Shown here in pieces: positions 1 through 8,622 of a stretch of DNA of 55,982 nucleotides; positions within the stretch are counted from its first letter, which is position 1; the number at the start of each line of letters is the position of its first letter. The translations under genes were made by a program, and so were the position numbers. The DNA is from Acidobacteriota bacterium. Its GTDB lineage: Bacteria; Acidobacteriota; Terriglobia; Acidiferrales; UBA7541. The notes beneath the pieces were generated by a model, which saw only the letters and a program-made list of their open reading frames with translations, had not been told where the DNA came from and ran no database searches. The stretch lies in contig JAFDVY010000008.1 in the NCBI GenBank assembly GCA_018268785.1, positions 1 to 55,982 of the forward strand. The letters are read 5' to 3'.

Positions 1-366
1 CCGTGCTGTGCGGGTCATCTCTTTGCTATTGGTTTCCACGTCTCCAAACTTGGCCTTAGCCTCAGTTTCGATGTGCGCCTTCACTTCATCCGAGCCGCGT
101 GATCGCCAGCCTGGTGGGACACCGTGTATGCCGCCCCATTCAGGGTTGAAACGTCTATCCAGAGGTGGCCGCTCAAAATTACCGTAGTAGAGTTCAGAGT
201 GATACCCAAAATAGGAACCGCTCCAACACTGAGTCAGTCTTGTAGCTGACTCAAAGAGTTTGTTGCTCTGCTGGGACACCTCGGCAATCTGCGCCTTCAG
301 ATTTTGTTCCAGCGAATCGCTCCTTTTGAGGAGTTGCGCCGCTTTGGTCGCCAGAGTCGTGTTCAT
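1..366 (-). CDS. Hypothetical protein, 3' end outside the window
   Basis: An open frame starts at an ATG whose complement is 364-366 and reads without a stop to the left edge, giving 122 residues. The N-terminal ~45 residues (MNTTLATKAAQLL...) look helical and could form a coiled coil. They are followed by a stretch rich in W, Y, F and G (about residues 46-80, with SYFGYHSELYYG and NPEWGGIHG). I do not recognise the family. It begins 35 bp after hsdS on the same strand, so it is probably the next gene of the type I restriction-modification operon and may be a defence accessory. The function cannot be read from the visible part. Confidence 0.6.
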   Translation of the reverse strand, partial: MNTTLATKAAQLLKRSDSLEQNLKAQIAEVSQQSNKLFESATRLTQCWSGSYFGYHSELYYGNFERPPLDRRFNPEWGGIHGVPPGWRSRGSDEVKAHIETEAKAKFGDVETNSKEMTRTAR

Positions 367-401
367 AGGTCACTCGGATTAGCCAACTGCGGATTTGCCC
401 C

Positions 402-1577
402 TCACAGCTCGCCGCGAAAAGCTTGGGAGAGAATGGAGGGCATGAGAGCATCGAGTTGTGCGCCAGATTCGGACTGGAGAGTTTTTAGGGCATGGGCTTT
501 GGCTTGCAAGCCATCCAAGTGAGCTGCGATTCGTTCCTGCTCAGCTAGTGCTGGTGCGGGAATCTCCAAACTCTTTATGGCTCGGAGTGGAACAGTTGGT
601 TGCGCAGTCCCGGTGGTGTAACTCCAGGCCATTTCGAAAACAATTCTAGACCGTAGCATATGCCAAGCGTAGCGCGGAAAAAGCGAAGTCAGTTTTGGTT
701 TAAGAATGGCAATGTGTCGCTGAAAGCAAAATGGTTCATTTGTTTCCACGACGGCAGGAATACCCAGTGTTGCTCCAACTGCGCTATAAAGAATGTCGCC
801 CCGTCTGGGTACACGCTGTGGCTTCAACCTTGAAAAATACTCTGGGCTTACGTATTTGCAGCCCGAGAAATGCAAATGTCCGGACGACACATTTCCTACG
901 AAAATAAACCGCACCCCTTCATCTGTGAACTGGGGAGTGTTGTGATCGCCATCCGTAACTGACTCACACAAGGTATCCAGCCTTTTCAGGCCATATCTTC
1001 TTGCGAGGTCCTCGTAAGCCTCATTGGAGTTCGCTGCGGATAGCAGGTTTGTTTCTCCGGCGGCCTGTCGCTTAAGATTGCCTGCTTCAGCAATCTTCAC
1101 AGCTAGAGCCTCAACCAGGGACGCAACTCGACGTTGCTCGTCGAGGGGTGGAAGCGGAATTTCACAGTTCAAAATGTGATGTGGACGGATTGCAGCGTAA
1201 TTTGTTGAACCGCGAGCTTTGAATTGGTCCCCGAGGCCTCCAGACCTAATGAACCATTCAAGCCAAGGACGAAGGCACTTAGATTCGTCGATCTCGAACA
1301 AGAAGTAGTGGCTACTAACAATTGCGCTATCCAATTCGGGTGGAACAATTCCAACTCCGCCCACCTTAGCGTCAATTTCGGCGACCAGTAATTCGCCCCA
1401 TCGCGCGACTTGTTGTTTTTTCGTTTTGATGACTGCGCCTTCGACTTCATCACGAAGTACGATTCCCTTCCAATGAAGTTGGACACGCGCACGTTTGTAA
1501 TTCTTCGCCTCCTCGATTTGAATAAATTGCTTCCTGTGGTTCAGAAAGGCATCGAATTTTGTAGGTGGATACAGCAT
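402..1577 (-). CDS. hsdS: Type I restriction-modification specificity subunit HsdS
   Basis: This subunit determines which DNA site the type I complex recognises and bridges the HsdM and HsdR subunits. The 391-residue product has the usual two-half layout. A first target-recognition domain (about 1-140) ends in a conserved segment with PLPPLDEQRRV and a predicted coiled coil (about 142-175). A second, different recognition domain (about 195-335) ends in the matching segment PAPALAEQERIAAHL and a helix (about 338-372). The length is normal for the family. It starts 7 bp downstream of hsdM and is almost certainly co-translated with it. The two recognition halves are unlike each other, so a bipartite asymmetric site is expected. 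The actual site cannot be read from sequence alone. Confidence 0.93.
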   Translation of the reverse strand: MLYPPTKFDAFLNHRKQFIQIEEAKNYKRARVQLHWKGIVLRDEVEGAVIKTKKQQVARWGELLVAEIDAKVGGVGIVPPELDSAIVSSHYFLFEIDESKCLRPWLEWFIRSGGLGDQFKARGSTNYAAIRPHHILNCEIPLPPLDEQRRVASLVEALAVKIAEAGNLKRQAAGETNLLSAANSNEAYEDLARRYGLKRLDTLCESVTDGDHNTPQFTDEGVRFIFVGNVSSGHLHFSGCKYVSPEYFSRLKPQRVPRRGDILYSAVGATLGIPAVVETNEPFCFQRHIAILKPKLTSLFPRYAWHMLRSRIVFEMAWSYTTGTAQPTVPLRAIKSLEIPAPALAEQERIAAHLDGLQAKAHALKTLQSESGAQLDALMPSILSQAFRGEL

Positions 1578-1584
1578 CTGTCCG

Positions 1585-3147
1585 CTATGGAACTAGCTGT
1601 TCTCGTACTTCGGAGATCAGTGCCATTATTTTTTGCTCCTTGGCGAGTATGTCGTCCACCAATTTCTGCGGTGGCATATGCTCAAGGTCTTCTTTCGCTT
1701 CCGGGTTCTTGATGTCGAGGTTGACAGAGATCAGATTTCCGTCAGCGTCATATTTCAGAACATCTCTGGCGTAGACCTGCCAGGCTTGCTCATTCACTTC
1801 TCGTTTGTTCCACCACGCGAGGCACCCCTCAAATTCCTCGAAACGCATCGGCTGCGTCTTTGTATAGGTCTTGCGGGCCTCGGGCAACGGTTGCTCGTAA
1901 TACCAGATTTCGTTTGTTGGCCCCGAGCGGTCGAAGAATAGAAGATTTGTAGGAATACTTGTATAAGGCGCAAAGACACCGTTGGGGAGGCGAACAATCG
2001 TATGCAGGTTGAATTCCTTGAGAAGCTCTTCCTTGATTCGAGCGCAGACGCCATCCCCAAAGAGGGTTCCGTTCGGCACAACCATTCCACACCGACCGGG
2101 CTTTGCCCCTCCAACAGGACGGCGGAGCTTGCGCATGATGAGCTGCAGAAAGAGGAGAGCAGTTTCTGCCGTCTTCTTATCTTCGGGGAAGTTCGAGAGG
2201 ATACCTCGTTCTTCCTCGCCGCCGAAAGGCGGATTGGTCATGATGATGTCCACACGATCCTTGTCCCCAATTTCACGCAATGGAAAGCGGAGAGCGTTTT
2301 CTGGATCAATGTCCGGCGATTCTAGTCCATGAAGCAAGAGATTCATCTGGCACAGTAAATAAGGGAGCGGCTTGGGTTCGATGCCAAACAGGGTGCCCTT
2401 TTGGAGATGGTTGAAGTCCTCCGTCTTTTTGCACTGCTTCTGAAGGTGAGTGAACGCTTCAACCAAGAATCCGCCCGTGCCGGCTGCCGGATCGAGAATG
2501 GTCTCGCCGAGGCAGGGATTGATTACGGTGACGATGAACTTTACGAGAGGCCGTGGCGTGTAGAATTCGCCCGAATCGCCCGCAGAGTCTCGCATCTCGC
2601 GAAGCATTGATTCGTAAAGCAGGCCGAGTGTGTGTATCTCGTCTTTAGAAGTGAAATGAATTTCGTTGATTTTGTTGACGACATCGCGAAGCAGGTAGCC
2701 GTTCGTCATGCGATTGAAAGTGCCCTGAAAGACCTTGGCAATAACGTCGCGGCGGTCGCCGTTGGCGCTGCGAAGTGAGCGGAGATACGCGAACAGGCCC
2801 TCGCCGCGCTTGCCGTCTGGTCGAATGGCTTCGTCCTGATTGATGAAGGCAATTAACTCTGAGCCGGTAATGCCTTGCGGGTTCGCACCCCAATCGCGCC
2901 AGCGATAGGGCGTTTCGATGGCGGGACGAAAGCGTTTGCCAGCGAGTTTCGCTTCTTCGGCTCGGATACTCTCCATATCGTCGAGGAACTTGAGAAACAT
3001 AATCCAAGTGAGCATCGGCAAACGGTCGAGGTCGCCATTAAGGCCCTTGTCCTTGCGCATGATGTCGCGGCAGGACTTAACAATCGAGCCCAGCTGTTGT
3101 GCAGTAGATTGTGACAAGTCCGCTTTCTTTAGCTTTTGTTTGGGCAT
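1585..3147 (-). CDS. hsdM: Type I restriction-modification DNA methyltransferase subunit HsdM
   Basis: This is the N6-adenine methyltransferase subunit, which uses S-adenosylmethionine to modify host sites. The 520-residue protein has an N-terminal helical domain (about 10-170). It then carries the AdoMet-binding motif I DPAAGTGG (219-226) and the catalytic motif IV NPPFGG (305-310), both complete. The segment EFYTPRPLV (about 194-202) just before motif I is typical of HsdM. Length and motif order are those of a functional enzyme, with no frameshift. It lies 21 bp downstream of the small gene at 3169-3753 and 7 bp upstream of hsdS. The order hsdR-x-hsdM-hsdS implies one transcript from the intergenic region near 6.2 kb. 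Confidence 0.96.
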   Translation of the reverse strand: MPKQKLKKADLSQSTAQQLGSIVKSCRDIMRKDKGLNGDLDRLPMLTWIMFLKFLDDMESIRAEEAKLAGKRFRPAIETPYRWRDWGANPQGITGSELIAFINQDEAIRPDGKRGEGLFAYLRSLRSANGDRRDVIAKVFQGTFNRMTNGYLLRDVVNKINEIHFTSKDEIHTLGLLYESMLREMRDSAGDSGEFYTPRPLVKFIVTVINPCLGETILDPAAGTGGFLVEAFTHLQKQCKKTEDFNHLQKGTLFGIEPKPLPYLLCQMNLLLHGLESPDIDPENALRFPLREIGDKDRVDIIMTNPPFGGEEERGILSNFPEDKKTAETALLFLQLIMRKLRRPVGGAKPGRCGMVVPNGTLFGDGVCARIKEELLKEFNLHTIVRLPNGVFAPYTSIPTNLLFFDRSGPTNEIWYYEQPLPEARKTYTKTQPMRFEEFEGCLAWWNKREVNEQAWQVYARDVLKYDADGNLISVNLDIKNPEAKEDLEHMPPQKLVDDILAKEQKIMALISEVREQLVP

Positions 3148-3168
3148 GGTTGAAATGGTACGACGGGT

Positions 3169-3753
3169 TCATTCGGATTTTCTAATGCGCCTCGGTTGTA
3201 CGATTTCGATTTCCAGCTCCTTGATATGGACCGAAGAACGTTCGAGTCGTCCAGCAACACTGTCAAAAAGTTGCTCTGCTTCTCGTACTCGCAAGACTGA
3301 TCTGACTTGTTCATCATTATCAGGTATCAATGCCTGCGATGACCTTGCGGTCTCTCGATTTTCACGTTCCAGCTTTTCTACTTCGGCTTTGAGCTTGCGC
3401 CGATTCAAGGGCGCGTTGGCAATTTTCTCCACGATCTGCACAACACCCCAAACCGCTCCGATGGCGACTGGCACCGCAGTCAAGACCGCCACGAGGGCCA
3501 GAGGCGACTCCTGCCGAAGCGATTGAATTCGAAGGCGGTCTGCTTCTTTCAAAGGTCGCCCACTGCGAAAGTACACAAACCTTGAAAATCTAAACTCGTC
3601 GTAGTTTGGGTCTGTCGCTAGTCGGGCTATTTCGTATAGAAGATTCAGATCGTATAGAAAACTTGAAACATCCAACACGGTTGGAAACGTCTCTTCGCGT
3701 CCTGCAATCTGAATTCGGAAGTAAGGTTCATTAAGGCTGAAATCCAGAGCCAT
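3169..3753 (-). CDS. Small membrane/coiled-coil protein inserted between hsdR and hsdM
   Basis: The 194-residue product is not a family I recognise. Residues 1-80 are a soluble domain. Residues about 85-108 (ALVAVLTAVPVAIGAVWGVV and onward) form one hydrophobic helix, probably transmembrane. From about 115 to 140 there is a charged Lys/Glu-rich heptad-like region (RRKLKAEVEKLERENRE) suggestive of a coiled coil, and the C-terminus is charged. It sits 16 bp after hsdR and 21 bp before hsdM on the same strand, so it is part of the operon. No standard type I subunit has this architecture. It may be a membrane-anchored accessory of the restriction system or an unrelated defence gene that joined the operon. 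Confidence 0.75.
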   Translation of the reverse strand: MALDFSLNEPYFRIQIAGREETFPTVLDVSSFLYDLNLLYEIARLATDPNYDEFRFSRFVYFRSGRPLKEADRLRIQSLRQESPLALVAVLTAVPVAIGAVWGVVQIVEKIANAPLNRRKLKAEVEKLERENRETARSSQALIPDNDEQVRSVLRVREAEQLFDSVAGRLERSSVHIKELEIEIVQPRRIRKSE

Positions 3754-3769
3754 CTTCCAACCTCGCTTC

Positions 3770-6130
3770 CTACGAAACGTAAAGAAGAGCCTGAAGTTCG
3801 TTCACAGCAGAGCGCAATTGGTCAGCGCCACCAAACATTTGCGAAATGTCCATCACACTGCCGCGTTCAGAGATAGGTGGAACTTTGAGAATTTCAGGGA
3901 TGGCGAATTGCGCGGTTCCGTAGTCCACATATTTGTCGAGGATATCGTCCAAGACCTGGCGCGCTTTTGCGGAATACGTGTCGAAAAACGCTTTCTGTTC
4001 TTTGCGAAGTTTTTCTGCTCGCTCCCGGCGTGTGCGGATAGGGACGCTGTAGGCAACCTGGCAAAGGAGGTCAAACGGATCGGCGTCTGGCTGATTTGAC
4101 GCGGTAATGAGTTCCTCCAAGGTAATGCCGCGTTCTTCGAGCGCTTGAATGATTTCAGCACGCTGTTCGGCGTCAGACCATTTCGAACGGAGTTCTGCCG
4201 CAGACGGCCACATTCCGCGTACTTTTTCTCCTGTGTAGTCCGTGAAGCGAACGACACGAAGTTGCCTGCCGTCGGCGTCCAACTCGGATACGAAGTGGGC
4301 GACGATCTCAATGGAGCCTTGGTCCACGTAATACTTGCGCGGTTCATCCCTTTTCGATCCCCCAGGTTCAAGAATTTGGGGCGGCAACGGATCGGTAATG
4401 ACTTCCTCAGGCTTTTCGATTTCGGTTTTGACTTTCTCACCTGCCGCGTTCATTTCCTCAACCGTCACCAAAGCGGGTTCTCCGTCGAAATCCGGATCGG
4501 AGAACAGGCGGGTAGCGCTCCCGGTGTAATCAAGAATATTGAAATAGAGCTTTCCGTAGTCGTCCTTGACACGGGTTCCTCGACCAATAATTTGCTTGAA
4601 CTCCGTCATGGAATTGATCGTCCGAGCGATGACGATGCTCTTGCAGGTTTGAACGTCAACGCCTGTGGTTAGAAGTTGAGAAGTAGTGACGATCGTTGGC
4701 GTAGTTGTCTCAAGTTCCATGAAGCGGTCTAGGTGACCGCGACCCGTTTTTCCTTCGTCTGCCGTTACACGGACAACATAGTCCGGGTGTTGCTGCACCA
4801 AGTCCGCGTTGAGATTGTTCAACGCGAAGCGCATGTCTTCGGCGTGTTCCTGGTCGACGCAAAATACGATGGTCTTGTCGAACCTCCCGTTGGCTGTCAA
4901 GAAATCCGTGAGGTTCCGGGCAATCGTTTCGGTACGAGGAAGAAGAGAGACCTTACGTTCGAAATCCTTGGTAGTGTATTCGGCATCTGGAATCTCGCGT
5001 CCCAACCGGTCAAGTTGGCCCCTATTCGGTCTCCAACCCACAGAATCGGCACTCGTGACGATGCGATGGACGCGATACGGGGCTAAGAAACCATCTTCAA
5101 TCCCCTGGCACAAACTGTAGGTGTAAAGCGGATTGCCGAAATAGAGATAGGTGTCTCGATTATCTTCGCGCTTCGGCGTAGCAGTCATGCCGAGCTGAAA
5201 AGCGGGTTCAAAATACTTCAGGATGTCTTTCCAGTTGGAATCGTCGGCGGCGCTGCCACGGTGACACTCGTCCACAACTATGAGGTCAAAGAAATCTCTT
5301 GGGTAGTCGCGGTAAAGACCTGGGCGATGTTCGTCTTTGGCGATGGCTTGGTAGGTCGCAAAGTACATCTCGCGGCTTTTGATGGCCTCGCCTTCGATCT
5401 TGTGCCGGGCATCTCCGAACGGCGCAAAGGTTTTATCTTTAGGATCGTCTACAAGAATGTTGCGGTCGGCGAGGTAGAGCATCCGAGGACGGCGTCCGGG
5501 GTCACCGGTTCGATTCCATTTTGTATTCCAGAGTTTGTAGCAAATCTGAAAAGCTACGACAGTCTTACCAGTGCCCGTAGCAAGAGTCAGAAGAACGCGC
5601 TTCTGCCCTTCAAGAATGGCGCGAATCGCACTGTTAATGGCGATCTCTTGGTAGTAGCGAGGCGATTTTCCAGATAGATGGTAAAACGGGGTCAGAAGGC
5701 GCTCGACGATCTGGCTCGGTATGTTTTCTCCCTGCTTCAGGCGCTGCCACAGTTCGTCGGGAGATGGAAAACCCTCAAGAGTCTTTTCGACGCCCGTCGT
5801 GAAATCGTGCTCGACAATTCCGTGACCGTTGGTAGAGTAGGCAAACTTCAGGCCAAGTATCTGAGCGTATTCCTTAGCTTGGCCGAGGCCATCGGCAGCT
5901 TTCTTGTAATCGGCCTTAGCCTCAACGATTGCGATGGCGAAGTCAGGCCGAGAGCGAAGAAGGTAGTCCGCCCGTTTTTGTTTTCGCCGGATCGTCCGGT
6001 TGCCAGCGACTACGATTCGTCCATCCGTGAAAGTCCGCTGTTCATTAATATGATCGTCTGTCCAACCCGATGCGTAAAGTTTCGGAAGGACGTACTTTCG
6101 ACAACTGTCGGCTTCAGTGAGCGGCGGCAT
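3770..6130 (-). CDS. hsdR: Type I restriction endonuclease subunit HsdR (EcoEI type)
   Basis: This is the ATP-dependent translocase and nuclease subunit of the type I complex, which cleaves unmodified DNA after translocation. In the 786-residue protein the nuclease domain comes first, with a PD-(D/E)XK core visible as RPDF (D63) and EAK (E70, K72). An SF2 helicase follows, with Walker A ATGTGKT (184-190) and DECH (287-290). Helicase motif VI is represented by QIIGRGTRV, and the C-terminal part matches the EcoEI-type R-subunit C domain. All key residues are present. It is the first gene of the minus-strand operon, divergently arranged with the Kiwa-like operon across 266 bp. Confidence 0.95.
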   Translation of the reverse strand: MPPLTEADSCRKYVLPKLYASGWTDDHINEQRTFTDGRIVVAGNRTIRRKQKRADYLLRSRPDFAIAIVEAKADYKKAADGLGQAKEYAQILGLKFAYSTNGHGIVEHDFTTGVEKTLEGFPSPDELWQRLKQGENIPSQIVERLLTPFYHLSGKSPRYYQEIAINSAIRAILEGQKRVLLTLATGTGKTVVAFQICYKLWNTKWNRTGDPGRRPRMLYLADRNILVDDPKDKTFAPFGDARHKIEGEAIKSREMYFATYQAIAKDEHRPGLYRDYPRDFFDLIVVDECHRGSAADDSNWKDILKYFEPAFQLGMTATPKREDNRDTYLYFGNPLYTYSLCQGIEDGFLAPYRVHRIVTSADSVGWRPNRGQLDRLGREIPDAEYTTKDFERKVSLLPRTETIARNLTDFLTANGRFDKTIVFCVDQEHAEDMRFALNNLNADLVQQHPDYVVRVTADEGKTGRGHLDRFMELETTTPTIVTTSQLLTTGVDVQTCKSIVIARTINSMTEFKQIIGRGTRVKDDYGKLYFNILDYTGSATRLFSDPDFDGEPALVTVEEMNAAGEKVKTEIEKPEEVITDPLPPQILEPGGSKRDEPRKYYVDQGSIEIVAHFVSELDADGRQLRVVRFTDYTGEKVRGMWPSAAELRSKWSDAEQRAEIIQALEERGITLEELITASNQPDADPFDLLCQVAYSVPIRTRRERAEKLRKEQKAFFDTYSAKARQVLDDILDKYVDYGTAQFAIPEILKVPPISERGSVMDISQMFGGADQLRSAVNELQALLYVS

Positions 6131-6396
6131 GCGTCTGGGGCAACAGCCTCACGGATAATGATCTTAACTGTGTGCGTCTAATTCTCGCAGGGTTGGATTC
6201 CGTCCTTAAGTTTGTTCCCTTGCGTCGTGTACAATCAAATACCTGTTGAAATGTTTCCATCGTATCATCCTGTCTCAGTTGGTTCCTGAGCTTGAATGAA
6301 GGCAATCTCCATTTTGTTGATATTCGCTTTTTCTTTGCCTTATACTCATATTTAGCTGTTAGGCCCATCGATAGCGCTCCAATTAGCGGGTGAGCC
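6131..6396. promoter_or_regulatory. Divergent intergenic region between hsdR and the Kiwa-like operon
   Basis: This 266-bp AT-richer space lies between two divergent defence operons and must hold the start signals of both. The plus-strand promoter is clear and listed separately. For hsdR I see no convincing -10/-35 pair. No coding region is apparent inside. Confidence 0.6.
6317..6346 (+). promoter_or_regulatory. Sigma-70-like promoter of the Kiwa-like operon
   Basis: TTGATA at 6317-6322 and TATACT at 6341-6346 are separated by 18 bp (17 bp if the -10 is read one base earlier). Transcription would start near 6353, leaving a leader of about 44 nt before the ATG at 6397. No competing pair is seen nearby on the plus strand. 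Confidence 0.6.
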
Positions 6397-7110
6397 ATGG
6401 CAAAAGCAATCCGGGGGAAAGACGGCGGCGACATCCGCGTTTCGATGAGCTGCTTGGCAGAATTCGTCACCTCGTACGGTCGGTCCCCGGAATCGCGGCT
6501 TCGTCCCTTTAAGTTCAACAAGCGCGGCGAGGGCTTCGCGCGAAGCAGTTACTACCAGTACGCTCTCCGAACAATTCGAGCCTACCACTCGGGAGGAAAT
6601 AATCCCTCCATTCTCGACCGAGACCTACTAGAAATGCGAACTCGTGCCGACAAGGCAGTTGAAAGTTGGCAGCGCATCAAGTTTGAGCGAAATGCCAGTG
6701 CCGTAGTGGCATATAGAAGAATTTATGGGAATCGAAAATTTAGGATTCTGCCAAATCGGCGGTTGCAATATCGAATCGGTGGGATCGTAGTCACGGCGCA
6801 GCCAGATCTTTGGGCTGAGGAACAAAAGACGCAAGTTTTGCTCAAGATAGGAATGGCCAAACACAACGTTTCATACGTAGACATGCTTTTGTCTCTATTA
6901 CGGAAAGCGGCAGTAAGCAGTGGGCACAAAATCCGGGCAAGGAACATCGTGTATCTAAATGTTTCGAACGGCAAGGAATTGGTATGTTCGGGGGGACTCA
7001 CACGCTTCAATCGCACTTTTGCAGCTGCGGCCAAAGAAATTGCTAATGTTTGGCCTCAGATAACGACAACGCCGCCACCTTCTGCGGGACCGAGTGAAGC
7101 TCGCGCATAG
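6397..7110 (+). CDS. Conserved-looking hypothetical, first gene of the Kiwa-like operon; degenerate PD-(D/E)XK-like core
   Basis: The 237-residue product is soluble, with no signal peptide and no membrane segment, and its family is not recognised. The central part reads like a beta-hairpin followed by AQPDLWAEEQ (P136, D137) and VLLKIG (K150). This resembles the PD...(D/E)XK arrangement of nuclease folds such as the RecB/Cas4 type, but the glutamate of the ExK triad is a leucine (L148). If the similarity is real, the site is degenerate or uses a migrated residue. The N-terminal ~60 residues are basic. The tail (PPPSAGPSEARA) is probably disordered. The gene is 28 bp upstream of the KwaA-like gene and shares its promoter, so it probably belongs to the same defence system. 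The nuclease reading is inference only. Confidence 0.7.
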   Translation: MAKAIRGKDGGDIRVSMSCLAEFVTSYGRSPESRLRPFKFNKRGEGFARSSYYQYALRTIRAYHSGGNNPSILDRDLLEMRTRADKAVESWQRIKFERNASAVVAYRRIYGNRKFRILPNRRLQYRIGGIVVTAQPDLWAEEQKTQVLLKIGMAKHNVSYVDMLLSLLRKAAVSSGHKIRARNIVYLNVSNGKELVCSGGLTRFNRTFAAAAKEIANVWPQITTTPPPSAGPSEARA

Positions 7111-7138
7111 CGCCAATTTGATCCAGTGAAAGATCCAT

Positions 7139-7705
7139 ATGTCCCAGCATGTTAATCGTGAAGGTTTGAAAATCGCACGGCTGCTAATGGTATTGAGCAG
7201 CATGTCACCCCTCTTTGTGTTGTGGGCCATTCGGGGCAATCGTTTGGTTCCTGATCGCTATTTTCTTTCTGCTTGCGCGGCGCTAGTTATCCTCCCAAAC
7301 GCATTTCTAGCATGGCGAATTCGGACCGCAATGAGACTGAATGAACGTAGAGAGATTGTCGTGGGGCATGCCGAAGACCATCGAGACCATCTCCTGGTGT
7401 ACCTCTTCTCTATGCTGCTGCCGTTTTATACCACGGACTTCGTGAGATGGCGCGACGTTGCGGCCGTATGCGCAGCGCTGGCATTCATTATCTTTCTCTT
7501 TTGGCATCTCAATTTGCACTACATGAACATTCTGTTCGCAGCGTTCGGCTACCGCGTATTCACTCTGACGCCGATAGCGGATGCAAACGCTCTGAGCGGC
7601 AAAACAACCCAGGTTCTAATCACCCGACGAACAGAACTTTCGAGTGGTGAGCGACTTGTCGCTTATCGGCTCAGCGATACTGTTTATTTTGAGGCGGACG
7701 CATGA
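7139..7705 (+). CDS. KwaA-like membrane protein (Kiwa anti-phage defence)
   Basis: The 188-residue product has four hydrophobic segments at about 12-31, 41-60, 84-100 and 106-123. A short soluble tail of alternating hydrophobic residues follows (FGYRVFTL at about 136-143, then VLITRR and TVYFEADA). In Kiwa systems KwaA is a small four-helix membrane protein of about this size that works with a cytosolic KwaB. The size, the topology, the soluble tail containing a GY(R/K)V(F/Y)-like stretch and the immediate KwaB-like neighbour support the assignment. Overall similarity could not be tested here. Its stop overlaps the start of the next gene (ATGA), as for translationally coupled partners. A generic small membrane protein is the alternative. 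Confidence 0.7.
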   Translation: MSQHVNREGLKIARLLMVLSSMSPLFVLWAIRGNRLVPDRYFLSACAALVILPNAFLAWRIRTAMRLNERREIVVGHAEDHRDHLLVYLFSMLLPFYTTDFVRWRDVAAVCAALAFIIFLFWHLNLHYMNILFAAFGYRVFTLTPIADANALSGKTTQVLITRRTELSSGERLVAYRLSDTVYFEADA

Positions 7706-8622
7706 CTATCGACTTCGATTTCAAAGCCATTTCCAGCACAGAGTTCGGGGTTGGACGGGACGAGGAGGGAAACGAAGTTTTTCGGCTCATAGCTGTTGAT
7801 GCTGACGTACAAGCCGCTCTTAAAGAGATGGCACTCTCGACGATTGGCGCGATGAATGACGCGAGTATTGAGCCATCGCAGTATGCGCCTTCAGAAAAAT
7901 ACGGCGGTCATGAGAATGTTTTTCTACCACTCGATCATGAGTTAGCCAAACAGCTGAGGCAGCTGCATCAGGCAACAAACATGCCCCTGGACTCCTCTGC
8001 ACTGAGCGATCCAGAAAGCATCTTTTGCTACTTTGCGCGAATGACGGACAACAAACGCCGACGCTTAACGGCCGTTCGGCGTGCCAGCCAGTTCAAGGGA
8101 GTCCTCAAGAGCCGCCTTATTCGTGTCGTGACTGACGCACTGAAGTTGGTCGAGGATGACGTATTTAAGCTCGATAGCGATTTCGATGTGCTGGTCGATG
8201 ATAAGAATATTCTGATGCTTCGGCCCAACGCCTTCGAATTTATGGGGAACTTGCAAAGTGCGGTGTCTGCCGCAGCGCCTGCTAATATCAAGGAAATCCA
8301 AAAAGATTTGCCTTTCGTGGATTTCTCGACCGTAGAAGACCATGCTAAACGGCATCCGCGGGCCGCTCGGTACGTTGCATCAATTCGCTCTCAGAAAGAG
8401 ACAAAGAACATTGATAGTCAAGCTCTCAAACGGTTATGCAAGGCGACTGGCGTGCAAATTGAAGATGCAAATGGCCAGATTTCGGTCCTGCCAACAAACG
8501 TGATGGGGTTCCTCGAAGTATTGGATCGAAGAAGGTATCGGTTGGAACTAGTGAAAGGCACGCCTGAGAGCTTCCGAGCAGCGAGCCGGACAAAGTTGAA
8601 GGATGAGATAGGAAAGTCTTGA
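7702..8622 (+). CDS. KwaB-like protein with DUF4868 (Kiwa anti-phage defence)
   Basis: The 306-residue product is soluble. Its middle and C-terminal parts match the pattern I know for DUF4868: a charged helical part (about 115-150), the strand-rich segment FKLDSDFDVLVDDKNILML (155-173), an aromatic helix NAFEFMGNL (176-184), a helical stretch around 195-250, and a C-terminal part with GQISVLPTNVMGFLEVLDRRRY (258-279). DUF4868 is the domain of KwaB, the cytosolic effector of Kiwa. Length is close to that of known KwaB proteins (about 310). It overlaps the KwaA-like gene by 4 bp and follows a GAGGCGG ribosome site. In the family, KwaB acts on incoming phage DNA replication after KwaA senses infection at the membrane. 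That role is transferred by homology, not seen here. Confidence 0.75.
   Translation: MTIDFDFKAISSTEFGVGRDEEGNEVFRLIAVDADVQAALKEMALSTIGAMNDASIEPSQYAPSEKYGGHENVFLPLDHELAKQLRQLHQATNMPLDSSALSDPESIFCYFARMTDNKRRRLTAVRRASQFKGVLKSRLIRVVTDALKLVEDDVFKLDSDFDVLVDDKNILMLRPNAFEFMGNLQSAVSAAAPANIKEIQKDLPFVDFSTVEDHAKRHPRAARYVASIRSQKETKNIDSQALKRLCKATGVQIEDANGQISVLPTNVMGFLEVLDRRRYRLELVKGTPESFRAASRTKLKDEIGKS

Noticed and set aside
6397..7110. Cas4-type nuclease
   Set aside because: The iron-sulfur cysteines are absent and the ExK glutamate is missing; only a weak core-like resemblance remains.
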